This document shows positions 47,707 through 56,905 of a stretch of DNA of 64,000 nucleotides, piece by piece (the stretch's first letter is position 1; every line of letters starts with the position of its first letter). The notes beneath the pieces are model-generated. The model was not told where the DNA came from and did not search any database. It saw only the letters and a list, made by a program, of their open reading frames with translations. A program made the position numbers and the translations under genes. This stretch comes from Vibrio sp. RE86 (lineage in GTDB: Bacteria > Pseudomonadota > Gammaproteobacteria > Enterobacterales > Vibrionaceae). The stretch spans positions 1 through 64,000 of the forward strand of contig NZ_VTXI01000003.1 of assembly GCF_013114545.1 (NCBI RefSeq), given 5' to 3'.

Positions 47707-48600
47707 ATGTCTGTTATGCAAGAGGCATTAACCTCATTTCAGCAACGAAACAATGCGCAGCTTGAAAATTGGCTGCAGGCACTGCCACACCAGAACCTTC
47801 CGCTTATCGAAGCGATGCGTTATGGCTTATTACTTGGTGGTAAACGTGCTCGTCCATTTTTGGTCTACATTACCGGTCAAATGCTAGGCTGTGACGTCAA
47901 AGACCTTGATACCCCAGCTTCAGCAGTTGAATGCATTCACGCCTATTCATTAATTCATGATGATCTTCCAGCAATGGATGACGATGAGCTTCGTCGCGGC
48001 CAACCAACTTGCCACGTAAAATTTGATGAAGCGACCGCTATCTTAACCGGCGACGCGCTGCAAACCTTAGCGTTTACTATTTTGGCTGATGGTGAGTTAA
48101 ATCCAAACGCTGAAATCAACCGTATTAAAATGGTAAAAGTGCTGGCCGATGCCTCTGGCGCCAACGGCATGTGTATGGGTCAGGCGCTCGATCTAGCCGC
48201 TGAAAATAAAGCCGTTTCACTGCAAGAACTAGAAGAAATCCATCGCAATAAAACTGGCGCATTGATGAAATCAGCCATTCGTCTCGGCGCTCTGGCAGCG
48301 GGAGAAAAAGGCTTAGAGGTGATGCATCTGCTTGATAAATATGCCGATGCAGTTGGTCTCGCATTCCAAGTGCAAGATGACATCCTTGATATCATTAGTG
48401 ATACAGAAACGCTGGGCAAACCTCAGGGTTCTGACCAAGAATTAAACAAAAGTACCTATCCTGCCCTGCTAGGATTAGACGGAGCTATCAACAAAGCTCA
48501 CACTCTGTTAAATGAAGCACTTCAAGCTTTGGAAGCAATCCCATACAATACAGAGTTACTCGAAGAATTCGCCCGATATGTCATCGAGCGCAAGAATTAA
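47707..48600 (+). CDS. ispA: Farnesyl diphosphate synthase IspA
   Basis: 297 aa. It has two aspartate-rich motifs: DDLPAMDDDELRRG (first) and QVQDDILD (second), which hold magnesium and the prenyl diphosphates. It makes FPP from IPP and DMAPP/GPP, needed for quinones and cell-wall lipid carriers. A second ATG three codons in is possible. The operon position after xseB and before dxs is standard. Confidence 0.97.
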   Translation: MSVMQEALTSFQQRNNAQLENWLQALPHQNLPLIEAMRYGLLLGGKRARPFLVYITGQMLGCDVKDLDTPASAVECIHAYSLIHDDLPAMDDDELRRGQPTCHVKFDEATAILTGDALQTLAFTILADGELNPNAEINRIKMVKVLADASGANGMCMGQALDLAAENKAVSLQELEEIHRNKTGALMKSAIRLGALAAGEKGLEVMHLLDKYADAVGLAFQVQDDILDIISDTETLGKPQGSDQELNKSTYPALLGLDGAINKAHTLLNEALQALEAIPYNTELLEEFARYVIERKN

Positions 48601-48620
48601 CACAATAAGCGCGCAATTAT

Positions 48621-50486
48621 ATGACTCTTGATATTTCAAAATATCCGACACTCGCTCTCGCAGATACGCCTGATGAGCTGCGTAGCCTTCCAAAGGACGT
48701 GCTACCGACACTGTGTGACGAATTACGCACCTATCTACTCAACTCTGTGAGCCAATCTAGCGGACACCTTGCGTCCGGACTAGGCACAGTTGAGCTAACT
48801 GTAGCGCTTCACTATGTCTACAATACGCCGTTTGACCAATTAGTTTGGGATGTCGGCCACCAAGCATACCCTCATAAGATTTTGACTGGTCGTCGTGACC
48901 AAATGTCGACCATTCGCCAAAAAGATGGTCTTCACCCATTCCCATGGCGTGAAGAAAGTGAGTACGACACACTGTCTGTTGGTCACTCTTCAACTTCGAT
49001 CAGCGCAGGTCTAGGCATGGCCATTAGCGCAGGCAAAGAAGGGAAGAACCGTAAAGTAGTCAGCGTGATCGGCGATGGCGCAATTACCGCTGGTATGGCT
49101 TTCGAAGCGATGAACCACGCGGGTGATGTGCATCCAGATATGCTGGTCATTCTAAACGACAACGAAATGTCGATTTCAGAAAACGTTGGCGCACTGAACA
49201 ACCATTTAGCGCAAGTGCTTTCAGGTAACCTTTACACGTCTATTCGTGAAGGCGGTAAAAAAGTACTGTCGGGCGTACCACCAATTAAAGAGTTGGTTCG
49301 TCGTACTGAAGAGCACCTCAAAGGCATGGTGGTACCGGGTACTCTATTCGAAGAGCTTGGCTTTAACTACATTGGTCCTGTCGATGGTCATGATGTGAAT
49401 GAACTGGTCAAGACACTGAAGAACATGCGTGAACTTAAAGGTCCGCAATTTCTTCACATCATGACGAAGAAAGGCAAAGGCTATGAGCCCGCGGAGAAAG
49501 ATCCGATCGGCTATCATGGCGTACCTAAGTTCGACCCTAGCCATACTTCTTTACCGAAAAGCAGCGGAGGCAAACCAAGTTTCTCAAAGATCTTTGGTGA
49601 CTTCCTATGCGATATGGCTGCTCAAGATCCAAAACTGAGAGCAATCACACCAGCCATGCGTGAAGGCTCAGGTATGGTTCGTTTCTCTAAAGAGTTCCCA
49701 GATCAATACTTCGACGTTGCTATCGCAGAACAGCACGCAGTCACCCTTGCGACAGGTATGGCAATCGCTGGTGACAATCCAATCGTTGCTATTTACTCAA
49801 CGTTCTTGCAACGTGGCTACGATCAGCTGATCCACGATATTGCGATTATGGACTTGCCTGTTATGTTTGCTATTGACCGTGCAGGGCTTGTTGGTGCAGA
49901 CGGTCAAACTCACCAAGGTGCATTCGATCTTAGCTTCATGCGCTGCATTCCAAACATGGTGATCATGGCACCAAGCGATGAGAACGAATGTCGCCAAATG
50001 CTCTATACAGGTCACAAACATACCGGCCCATCCGCTGTTCGTTATCCTCGTGGGACAGGTATGGGTACCGACATCGAGCAAGAGTTCACGGCACTTGAGA
50101 TTGGTAAAGGTCGACTTGTGCGCAGTGGTGAGAAAGTTGCGATTCTGAACTTTGGTACCTTCCTAGGAAGTGCATTAGAAGCCGCTGAATCACTCAATGC
50201 GACGGTTGCCGATATGCGTTTTGTGAAGCCTCTTGACGAAGAGTTGGTCAAGCAGATCGCTGCAGATCACGATGTGATTGTGACTCTAGAAGAAAACGCC
50301 ATTGCCGGTGGTGCTGGCGCAGGTGTGATTGAGTTTATGATGAAGGAAAAAATCCTTAAGCCAGTACTCAATCTTGGCCTACCAGATCGATTCATCGCAC
50401 AAGGCACCCAAGACGAGCTTCATAAAGAACTCGGGCTTGACGCCACAGGCGTTGAGAATTCGATTCGCGAGTACCTTGCCAAATAA
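48621..50486 (+). CDS. dxs: 1-deoxy-D-xylulose-5-phosphate synthase Dxs
   Basis: 621 aa. The TPP/magnesium motif is visible as [19 protein letters not shown] followed by [12 protein letters not shown]. The second domain has the catalytic Glu in [12 protein letters not shown], and there is a C-terminal transketolase domain. It joins pyruvate and glyceraldehyde-3-phosphate in the first step of the MEP isoprenoid pathway. It is last in xseB-ispA-dxs, with a terminator directly after. Confidence 0.97.
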   Translation: MTLDISKYPTLALADTPDELRSLPKDVLPTLCDELRTYLLNSVSQSSGHLASGLGTVELTVALHYVYNTPFDQLVWDVGHQAYPHKILTGRRDQMSTIRQKDGLHPFPWREESEYDTLSVGHSSTSISAGLGMAISAGKEGKNRKVVSVIGDGAITAGMAFEAMNHAGDVHPDMLVILNDNEMSISENVGALNNHLAQVLSGNLYTSIREGGKKVLSGVPPIKELVRRTEEHLKGMVVPGTLFEELGFNYIGPVDGHDVNELVKTLKNMRELKGPQFLHIMTKKGKGYEPAEKDPIGYHGVPKFDPSHTSLPKSSGGKPSFSKIFGDFLCDMAAQDPKLRAITPAMREGSGMVRFSKEFPDQYFDVAIAEQHAVTLATGMAIAGDNPIVAIYSTFLQRGYDQLIHDIAIMDLPVMFAIDRAGLVGADGQTHQGAFDLSFMRCIPNMVIMAPSDENECRQMLYTGHKHTGPSAVRYPRGTGMGTDIEQEFTALEIGKGRLVRSGEKVAILNFGTFLGSALEAAESLNATVADMRFVKPLDEELVKQIAADHDVIVTLEENAIAGGAGAGVIEFMMKEKILKPVLNLGLPDRFIAQGTQDELHKELGLDATGVENSIREYLAK

Positions 50487-50489
50487 ACG

Positions 50490-50518
50490 AAAAAAGCCCT
50501 CAACCGAGGGCTTTTTTG
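50490..50518. terminator. Terminator after dxs
   Basis: A stem AAAAAGCCCTC/GAGGGCTTTTTT with a 4-nt loop lies between dxs and the convergent truC. Confidence 0.93.
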
Positions 50519-50547
50519 TGTCTAAGACTTTTCCATTGATGCTGAAA

Positions 50548-51270
50548 TTAGTTAGGCAGTGCCCATCCAAACTCTTCACACAGCTTTAACCACGTGTCAT
50601 CGACACCCGCTTTAATCACCACATTTTCATTGGTAAAAGGGTGTACAAACTCCAGCTTCGATGCATGTAACAACAATCGATGTGAATCATATACCTCTCG
50701 GTACATCTTGTTGTGCTTACCGTCCCCGTGGGTCGTATCGCCGACAATTGGGTGTCTTAGGTGAGCCATATGACGCCTTAACTGGTGCTTACGACCCGTT
50801 AGAGGCTTCATTTCCATTAGGCAGTAGCGCGTCGTCGGAAATTTACCGGTAGAAATCGGAACTTCTACCTTAGCCAGAGGCATATAGTCTGTGATGGCTT
50901 CTTGCGCTTCTTTCTCTTGGCTTGCATGCTTATCTGCAATTTTGTCCAACTCGACCTTCAGCGCGTAATCTAACCGCCCTGCCTCTTCTATCCAGCCTCG
51001 TACTATCGCATGATAGGTTTTTTCCATCTCATGATTAGCAAACATTGGCATTACTTCGGCAGCTACCTCACTAGACAATGCAAAGATAAGCACACCAGAA
51101 GTCGGACGATCTAAACGGTGCAGTGGGAAAACATGTTGGCCAATCTGATCGCGCAGCGTTTGCATCACAAACTGAGTTTCATGCTTATCTAACCAACTGC
51201 GATGAACAAGCATCCCCGCAGGTTTATTCACCGCGACAAAAAATTCATCTTGATAAACAATCTCAAGCAT
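50548..51270 (-). CDS. truC: tRNA pseudouridine(65) synthase TruC
   Basis: 240 aa from ATG 51270; GAGG lies 9 nt upstream and the length equals E. coli TruC. The catalytic Asp is in LHRLDRPTSGVL, and KHQLRRHMAHLRHPIVGD is the RluA-type C-terminal motif. It modifies U65 in some tRNAs. The gene follows yqcC with a short overlap, as in enterics. Confidence 0.92.
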   Translation of the reverse strand: MLEIVYQDEFFVAVNKPAGMLVHRSWLDKHETQFVMQTLRDQIGQHVFPLHRLDRPTSGVLIFALSSEVAAEVMPMFANHEMEKTYHAIVRGWIEEAGRLDYALKVELDKIADKHASQEKEAQEAITDYMPLAKVEVPISTGKFPTTRYCLMEMKPLTGRKHQLRRHMAHLRHPIVGDTTHGDGKHNKMYREVYDSHRLLLHASKLEFVHPFTNENVVIKAGVDDTWLKLCEEFGWALPN

Positions 51271-51583
51271 TTGAAGCGACCTCATCAAATTGTATAATTA
51301 TCGATAGCAATGACTCGAAACTTGCTTGCTGTTTCCAACACTCTTCGAAATAGGGTGTCATAGAAAAGTGAGTAGGAATTGGCATGCCTTGATGCAGCAT
51401 ATAACGCATACGAGCAATAAAAATCCATTGCAACCACTCTTGCGGCTCTAAGGTATCGACAGCGAACGGCTCTTGGCTACTTAATGCTTCTGCACTTGGC
51501 GGTTCGTTTAACCACAACCCCAATAAACGCAACTCTTGCTCTAAAGTCACGAGCAGATCGGATATTTGTTTCTCTTTCGTCAT
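51263..51583 (-). CDS. yqcC: DUF446 family protein YqcC
   Basis: 106 aa, helical and soluble. The conserved FAVDTLEPQEWLQWIFIARM stretch is the DUF446 signature. Its function is unknown. It is co-transcribed with truC (overlap of 8 bp), an arrangement kept in E. coli (yqcC-truC). Confidence 0.9.
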   Translation of the reverse strand: MTKEKQISDLLVTLEQELRLLGLWLNEPPSAEALSSQEPFAVDTLEPQEWLQWIFIARMRYMLHQGMPIPTHFSMTPYFEECWKQQASFESLLSIIIQFDEVASNA

Positions 51584-51660
51584 TAATCTGTTTATCTGAC
51601 CTTGAAAATTGCCCTAAGAGTACCATCTATATAGGAAAGAAAGTTAGGACAAATTCTCCA

Positions 51661-52698
51661 ATGGAAACCATTCATACCCTCACCCAACTGTTAACCAATA
51701 GCGACTGTCATTTTCAGGTTTATGACCTAGGCCGTCGAATCAAGGCAATTGATGCTAAAACGTTTGCCGATACTGAAAAAGGCCAACTGCCTTACCCGTA
51801 TCCGATGCAACGTAAAGCTCATCTCGCCATCGCGTATTGGAATGAACAAAAACAACCTTGGATTTGGTTTCTAAAGTTCGATCTCGATGAACGAGGCTTA
51901 CTCAAGCAAGCCGATGTTGGAAACTTCTTGAAGTATGTCATCGAAGCAATGGGAACACGCCTTAACCAAGAGATGACAGAGGAGCAACAGGAGAAGCTGT
52001 CAAACAACCCTTATACCTTCAAGCCTGCTGAAGACAAAATGGCCGTATTCCACAGTCAAATTCGCGCTTCATTGGACCTGCCTTGTAGCCAATACTATGA
52101 ACATGCTCAACACTATTTTTCAGGTGGCATGGAGTGGGACAAATGGCATACCGTCGGACTGCAAGGGGTGACAGATATTTGTAGTCGTCTGGGCCAAGAA
52201 CAAAATGGGGTAAACCTACGTAAAGCTCTTAAGCATTTACCTAACGAGCCACTCTATGCACTGTTAGGCGCGCTAGAGCATACTGAACTGTCAGATAAGC
52301 TCGCCGCGAGTATTGCCGAAATGGCCATGAAAGAGATTCAAAATAACGAACCTGATTTGTTCCTTCTTTCAGCGCTGACTCGAGCACTATCTGGCGCGCC
52401 CGTTGCTATTGTGGCACCGATTGTGGACGCGATACTCTCTAGCCCACGCTTAAGTCATCAAGAAATCTTAATAGGTATTGCAGGACGCTGTTGGCACTGG
52501 CTTGCTGAAGCAAAAACGGCTGAACAATTTCTATTAAGGCTAGCGCAAACTGGCAACCAAGTGCTGTTTAACCAACTGTTTGCCGACCTTGTAATGCTCC
52601 CTGAATTACGAATGGTACTGCTACCACTATTACATTCAAGTCCATCAGAAGAGTTGGCTCAAGCCCTAATTCGCCTTCAACAGGCAACTAAGGCGTAG
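51661..52698 (+). CDS. DUF3549 family protein
   Basis: 345 aa from ATG 51661; the open frame upstream (from 51484) has no ribosome site and overlaps yqcC antisense. It starts METIHTLTQLLTNSDCHFQV, as DUF3549 proteins do. An N-terminal alpha/beta part (1-150) is followed by a helical repeat-like C-terminal part (160-340). Its function is unknown. A DUF3301 gene follows with a 3-bp gap. Confidence 0.85.
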   Translation: METIHTLTQLLTNSDCHFQVYDLGRRIKAIDAKTFADTEKGQLPYPYPMQRKAHLAIAYWNEQKQPWIWFLKFDLDERGLLKQADVGNFLKYVIEAMGTRLNQEMTEEQQEKLSNNPYTFKPAEDKMAVFHSQIRASLDLPCSQYYEHAQHYFSGGMEWDKWHTVGLQGVTDICSRLGQEQNGVNLRKALKHLPNEPLYALLGALEHTELSDKLAASIAEMAMKEIQNNEPDLFLLSALTRALSGAPVAIVAPIVDAILSSPRLSHQEILIGIAGRCWHWLAEAKTAEQFLLRLAQTGNQVLFNQLFADLVMLPELRMVLLPLLHSSPSEELAQALIRLQQATKA

Positions 52699-52701
52699 AT
52701 T

Positions 52702-53001
52702 ATGATTCATGACCTCTTTGCCATACTCGCTCTTTCCATTGTCTGTTTGCTATTTTGGCAACAGCGACGACAAGCTGAAATCGCCAAAAGTATTGCAGCG
52801 CGTAAATGTAAGGAATTGGACTTACAACTGGTGAGTGTGGCATTGAAGGGACATAAACTAAAAACGCCAGATGGGATCTGGCGTTGGCATACTGTTTATG
52901 AGTTTGAGTTTTCATCTTTAGGTGACGACTGTTACAAAGCGGAAATTATTATGCAAGGCTTCCACTTAGCGAAGGTGACGCTTCCACCTCATCGGATGTA
53001 A
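52702..53001 (+). CDS. DUF3301 family membrane protein
   Basis: 99 aa. It has an N-terminal membrane helix (about 3-19), then a basic stretch with ARKCKELDLQLVSVAL and the short domain GIWRWHTVYEFEFSSLGDD. This is the DUF3301 layout and it is usually next to DUF3549 in vibrios. Its function is unknown. Its 3' end overlaps the convergent acetyltransferase gene by 53 bp. Confidence 0.85.
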   Translation: MIHDLFAILALSIVCLLFWQQRRQAEIAKSIAARKCKELDLQLVSVALKGHKLKTPDGIWRWHTVYEFEFSSLGDDCYKAEIIMQGFHLAKVTLPPHRM

Positions 53002-53467
53002 ATACAAACTCCATATACGGGCCAAATGTATCCTTTTTATGAGCATTGAGAATAAAGCCCAATCTTTGCAAAATACTGATTGATGCTTCATGCCCGACGT
53101 TTGCGGTTGCATACACGTGAGTCAAGTTTAAATCGCGAAGTGCTTTAGGAAAAAAAGCATGAAGCACTTCTGATGCAATTCCTCTCCCCCAGTAGTTCTT
53201 ATCAAAGATAAAACCAAGCTCGGGGTCATTATCTAAATCAGAGATAAACACATGTCCGATATAGTCTCTGGTTGCACTGTCCAATACGGCCATCGCATAC
53301 ACATTACGATCGGTCATGACCTTATTGAATAGCTTTTTAGCAGATGCAACAGTATGTGCCCCATTCATCTCTGCACGGTTAATCACACAGCAATTGAGCA
53401 TAAGAAATTCTGATTGTAGAGATTCGTTATAAGGTACTAATAACGATCGGCGAGTCACAATAGTCAT
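52949..53467 (-). CDS. GNAT-family N-acetyltransferase (RimJ/RimL-like)
   Basis: 172 aa. It has the GNAT fold with the acetyl-CoA loop in NYWGRGIASEVLHAFFP (Q/R-x-x-G-x-G/A type), and beta-strands ahead of it match RimJ/RimL (ATRDYIGHVFI). The substrate is unknown. It is convergent with the DUF3301 gene and overlaps it by 53 bp. Confidence 0.85.
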   Translation of the reverse strand: MTIVTRRSLLVPYNESLQSEFLMLNCCVINRAEMNGAHTVASAKKLFNKVMTDRNVYAMAVLDSATRDYIGHVFISDLDNDPELGFIFDKNYWGRGIASEVLHAFFPKALRDLNLTHVYATANVGHEASISILQRLGFILNAHKKDTFGPYMEFVFTSDEVEASPSLSGSLA

Positions 53468-53534
53468 GACACATCCTTGTAAGCAGCAATAATTGTCTTA
53501 TAAAACAAAGCCGAAAATTTATACCAACTGATCA

Positions 53535-53565
53535 CAACCTATATTGATCTAGGTTGTTTTTAATG
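53535..53565. other. Stem-loop in the acetyltransferase leader
   Basis: An inverted repeat ACAACCTA/TAGGTTGT with an 8-nt loop is followed by TTTTT on the + strand. It starts near TATACCAACTGATCA, which recalls the end of the MITE-like element at 43632. It may be a terminator or a repeat remnant. Confidence 0.4.
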
Positions 53566-53603
53566 CACTGTTATTAGAGTTATTAGTAAAGGTGGGATCT
53601 AAG

Positions 53604-53632
53604 AAAAACCCCGACACGTTAGTATCGGGGTC
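53604..53632 (-). terminator. Terminator of the CsrB-type RNA
   Basis: A stem ACCCCGATAC/GTGTCGGGGT with a short loop, then TTTTTC on the minus strand. Confidence 0.88.
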
Positions 53633-54000
53633 TAAGTCTTACTCGCAGCTATCCGGCTACAAAAGGGGCTCCATGCATCTTCCTTAATAGTGACTGCGTC
53701 CTTCAGTCTAATCCTACTTTCGCCGTCCTAGCGGTGTCCTTATCTTCCTGATAGCTAACTTATCCTAGTTAGCACACTTCACTCTTTCCGTACGTGGTGT
53801 CCTTTGTATCGTCCTGATACTGATCCTACCTCGTCCTAGAGGTGTCCATTGCCGTCCTTGCCACCTAAAATCCTATAGGTGATTGTGTCCTTACAATGTC
53901 CTTTCGCTCCGTGCTTGGTTCACTTTCCTAGTAAACCAATCTTCTTCCTGAAGATTCCCAATCCTTGGTGTTTCCTGTTCCGTGTCGTTTCCCTGTCGAC
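53604..54000 (-). ncRNA. csrB: CsrB-family regulatory RNA
   Basis: About 400 nt on the minus strand, starting GTCGACAGGGAAACGACACG like enteric CsrB. I count about 27 GGA triplets, most as AGGA or AGGAC in the loops of short hairpins (for example CCGCTAGGACGGCG and CCTCTAGGACGAGG). It ends with the hairpin ACCCCGATA.../...TCGGGGT plus T. CsrB RNAs bind and titrate the translational regulator CsrA. Vibrios carry several such RNAs; which of csrB, csrC or csrD this is cannot be decided here. Confidence 0.94.
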
Positions 54001-54007
54001 AAGGTTT

Positions 54008-54035
54008 AATTTACTCGAAACTTAGTTTTAGACAA
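54008..54035 (-). promoter_or_regulatory. Promoter of the CsrB-type RNA
   Basis: The minus strand has TTGTCT (-35), 16 bp, then TAAATT (-10), seven bases before the GTCGAC start. Confidence 0.65.
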
Positions 54036-54149
54036 TTGGCTTAACAAAAAAACTTCGCGTAACAACTTAGAAACAAGTTCATTAACACTTAATATTCAAT
54101 CACTTAAATCCAAGACAAGCATAACACCAAGGTTCTTAAGATAGTTTGG

Positions 54150-54178
54150 CTTACAGTATCTGTAAGAGATCTCGCACA
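54150..54178 (-). promoter_or_regulatory. GacA/UvrY/VarA-like binding site upstream of the CsrB-type RNA
   Basis: The imperfect palindrome TGTAAGAGATCTCGCACA (54161-54178) matches the TGTAAG-N6-CTTACA box of GacA-type regulators. It overlaps a second palindrome CTTACAGTATCTGTAAG (54150-54166). It is about 160-175 bp before the transcript start, the distance known for csrB genes. Confidence 0.75.
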
Positions 54179-54255
54179 GGCAATTGCTGTATTTTCCATT
54201 CGCTAATCTTCGTCTCGACAAGTATTATGTGAACTAGAAGCACTTTGGAGGTTTT

Positions 54256-54543
54256 ATGCTTACTCAAGATGTTAGCCAAGAGCTAAAAGATATCCTTGAA
54301 CAGTTGCATGCTGAAGGAAAGGAGCCCACCGTTGCACTCGTGAAAGCGCGCTTAAGTACGTCGGTTCCGATGCCAGCCTTGATTACAACGTTAAAAAGTT
54401 GGAAGAGTTCAAACCGAGTCCCTAAGGTTGAAGTCGCAGCGAAGAAAGAAAGCTCTGACGCAGAGCGTATCGAACTGCTAGAAAAGCAGGTTGCGGATCT
54501 GACTGCTAGATTGGTTGCGATAGAAAAAACGCTAGAGAAATAG
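54256..54543 (+). CDS. Conserved small protein, possible DNA-binding plus coiled coil
   Basis: 95 aa with a GGAGG ribosome site 7 nt before ATG. The N-terminal part (1-52, VSQELKDILEQLHAEGKEPT then KARLSTSVPMPALI) looks like a small helical DNA-binding domain of the KfrA-N type. The C-terminal part (65-95) is a heptad coiled coil (LLEKQVADLTARLVAIEKTL). I recognise no named family. It is divergent from the CsrB-type RNA, so the two may share the regulatory region at 54150-54178. Confidence 0.7.
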   Translation: MLTQDVSQELKDILEQLHAEGKEPTVALVKARLSTSVPMPALITTLKSWKSSNRVPKVEVAAKKESSDAERIELLEKQVADLTARLVAIEKTLEK

Positions 54544-54597
54544 ATAACGCTCTCTGTCCGTCACTCTAAAGAATGACAAACTTTTGTAGCGCGCAAA

Positions 54598-54631
54598 AAT
54601 AAAAGGCTTGGCACAATGCCAAGCCTTTTCG
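54598..54631. terminator. Bidirectional terminator
   Basis: A stem AAAAGGCTTGGCA/TGCCAAGCCTTTT with a 3-nt loop lies between the small conserved gene and sucD. Confidence 0.93.
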
Positions 54632-54649
54632 TATTCGAATCAGGTTAGA

Positions 54650-55522
54650 TTACCAACCCGTGATCTCACGTAGACCTTTACCGATGTCAGCAAGAGACTT
54701 AACTGTCTTAACACCTGCTGCTTCTAGTGCTGCGAATTTGTCTTCCGCTGTACCTTTACCACCAGAAATGATCGCACCTGCGTGACCCATACGCTTACCT
54801 GGAGGAGCAGTAACACCTGCGATGTAAGAAACAACTGGCTTAGTCACGTTCTCTTTGATGAACGCTGCAGCTTCTTCTTCCGCAGTACCACCGATCTCAC
54901 CAATCATTACGATTGCTTCTGTTTCTGGGTCTTCTTGGAACAGTTTTAGGATATCGATGAAGTTTGAACCTGGGATTGGGTCACCACCGATACCAACACA
55001 CGTAGACTGACCAAAGCCTTCATCTGTCGTTTGTTTAACTGCTTCATAAGTAAGAGTACCTGAACGAGATACGATACCTACTTTACCTTTCTTGTGGATG
55101 TGACCAGGCATGATACCGATTTTACACTCATCTGGAGTAATAAGACCCGGACAGTTAGGACCGATCATGCGAACGCCAGTCTCTTCTAGCTTCACTTTAA
55201 CGTCGATCATGTCTGTCGTTGGGATACCTTCAGTGATCGTTACGATCAGCTCGATACCTGCGTCAATCGCTTCTAGGATTGCGTCTTTACAGAAAGGTGC
55301 AGGAACGTAGATAACTGTTGCAGTTGCGCCAGTTGCTTCTACAGCTTCACGTACAGTGTTGAATACAGGTAGACCTAGGTGAGTTTGACCACCTTTACCT
55401 GGAGAAACACCACCAACCATCTGCGTACCGTATGCGATAGCTTGCTCTGAGTGGAATGTACCTTGACCGCCAGTGAAACCCTGACAGATTACTTTAGTGT
55501 CTTTGTTAATTAGTACAGACAT
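54650..55522 (-). CDS. sucD: Succinyl-CoA synthetase alpha subunit SucD
   Basis: 290 aa. The CoA-binding fold is at the N-terminus ([18 protein letters not shown]). The active-site phospho-histidine is His247 in [13 protein letters not shown]. With SucC it converts succinyl-CoA to succinate with ATP/GTP formation in the TCA cycle. The start codon shares one base with the sucC stop. A terminator follows, so it closes the sdh-suc transcript. Confidence 0.98.
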   Translation of the reverse strand: MSVLINKDTKVICQGFTGGQGTFHSEQAIAYGTQMVGGVSPGKGGQTHLGLPVFNTVREAVEATGATATVIYVPAPFCKDAILEAIDAGIELIVTITEGIPTTDMIDVKVKLEETGVRMIGPNCPGLITPDECKIGIMPGHIHKKGKVGIVSRSGTLTYEAVKQTTDEGFGQSTCVGIGGDPIPGSNFIDILKLFQEDPETEAIVMIGEIGGTAEEEAAAFIKENVTKPVVSYIAGVTAPPGKRMGHAGAIISGGKGTAEDKFAALEAAGVKTVKSLADIGKGLREITGW

Positions 55523-56688
55523 TATTTCGCCTCCGCAGCAGCAACAACTTTCTGAGCAGCATCTGTTAGAGATTCAGCTGCAATGATATCAACATCAGAA
55601 TTAGCAAGTACTTCACGACCTAGGTCTGCGTTTGTACCTTCTAGACGAACAACAACTGGTACGCTTACGCCTACTTCTTTAACCGCACCGATAATACCTT
55701 CAGCGATCATGTCACAACGCACGATACCACCGAAAATGTTTACTAGCACTGCGCTAACATTGTCATCAGAAAGGATGATCTTGAATGCTTCAGCAACACG
55801 CTCTTTCGTTGCGCCGCCGCCTACATCAAGGAAGTTTGCTGGTTTGCCGCCGTGTAGGTTAACGATATCCATCGTACCCATTGCTAGACCTGCACCGTTA
55901 ACCATACAGCCAACGTTACCGTCTAGTGCTACGTAGTTTAGTTCCCACTGTGCTGCGTGTGCTTCACGCTCATCTTCTTGAGATGGATCGTGCATTTCAC
56001 GCAGTTTAGGCTGACGGTACATCGCGTTTGAGTCGATGTTGATCTTACCGTCTAGACAAAGAAGGTTGCCTTCACCTGTGATTACAAGTGGGTTGATCTC
56101 TAGTAGAGCTAGGTCGTACTGAGAGAACATTTGGCCAAGACCCATGAAGATCTTAACGAATTGTTTGATTTGATCGCCAACTAGACCAAGTTTGAACGCT
56201 AGTTCACGGCCTTGGTAAGCTTGAGGACCTACTAGAGGATCAATCGCAGATTGGTGAATCAACTCAGGAGTTTCTTCAGCGATTTTCTCAATGTCCACAC
56301 CGCCTTCAGTAGACGCCATGAATACAATTTTACGAGTTGCACGGTCTACAACCGCGCCTAGGTAAAGTTCGTTAGCGATGTTAGACGCTTCTTCAACTAG
56401 GATTTTAGTTACAGGCTGACCATTTGCATCTGTTTGGTAAGTCACTAGGTTTTTACCTAGCCACTTTTGAGCAAACTCTTTAACGCCTTCTTTAGTGTCA
56501 TGTAGTTCTACACCGCCCGCTTTACCGCGACCGCCAGCGTGTACTTGACACTTAACAACTTTCTTTTCAGTAGAGATACGACCTGCAGCTTCGAAAGCTT
56601 CTTGAGGTGTATCACATGCGAAACCTTCTGGTACAGGCAAACCGAATTCTGCAAACAGCTGTTTGGCTTGGTATTCATGCAAATTCAT
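55522..56688 (-). CDS. sucC: Succinyl-CoA synthetase beta subunit SucC
   Basis: 388 aa. The ATP-grasp domain covers the first ~240 residues (start [18 protein letters not shown]). The flavodoxin-like ligase domain follows, with [16 protein letters not shown] and [10 protein letters not shown]. It provides nucleotide and succinate binding. It is separated from sucB by 205 bp that hold pairing inverted repeats, so it may have an extra control point. Confidence 0.98.
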   Translation of the reverse strand: MNLHEYQAKQLFAEFGLPVPEGFACDTPQEAFEAAGRISTEKKVVKCQVHAGGRGKAGGVELHDTKEGVKEFAQKWLGKNLVTYQTDANGQPVTKILVEEASNIANELYLGAVVDRATRKIVFMASTEGGVDIEKIAEETPELIHQSAIDPLVGPQAYQGRELAFKLGLVGDQIKQFVKIFMGLGQMFSQYDLALLEINPLVITGEGNLLCLDGKINIDSNAMYRQPKLREMHDPSQEDEREAHAAQWELNYVALDGNVGCMVNGAGLAMGTMDIVNLHGGKPANFLDVGGGATKERVAEAFKIILSDDNVSAVLVNIFGGIVRCDMIAEGIIGAVKEVGVSVPVVVRLEGTNADLGREVLANSDVDIIAAESLTDAAQKVVAAAEAK

Positions 56689-56853
56689 TTTGATATTCCG
56701 TTTATTTTCCCTTAAGGGATTATTATTTCCATAACGCCGCTATGTTGCGGCATCTGTAGGGTCTTCTCAAATAAATCACTAATCATTTCAATAACAAACA
56801 GTGATTCAAGTGAAGGCCAGACAGTTGAGCTAGTCTAGCCTTTGAAACTATCG

Positions 56854-56905
56854 AACGTCTAGCTACCCTGTGTAACTAGACGTTTTAGCGATATTAAACG
56901 TCTAA
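56854..56905 (-). repeat. Three alternating inverted repeats between sucB and sucC
   Basis: On the minus-strand transcript, TAGACGTTT (overlapping the sucB stop), AAACGTCTAG and CTAGACGTT follow each other. The middle segment can pair with either neighbour (9 bp each), so two mutually exclusive hairpins are possible. Neither is followed by a T run. This may be an attenuator or an RNA-processing signal. Confidence 0.6.

Noticed and set aside
51484..51660. Upstream extension of the DUF3549 gene
   Set aside because: The extension is antisense to yqcC, lacks a ribosome site and is not part of the family start.
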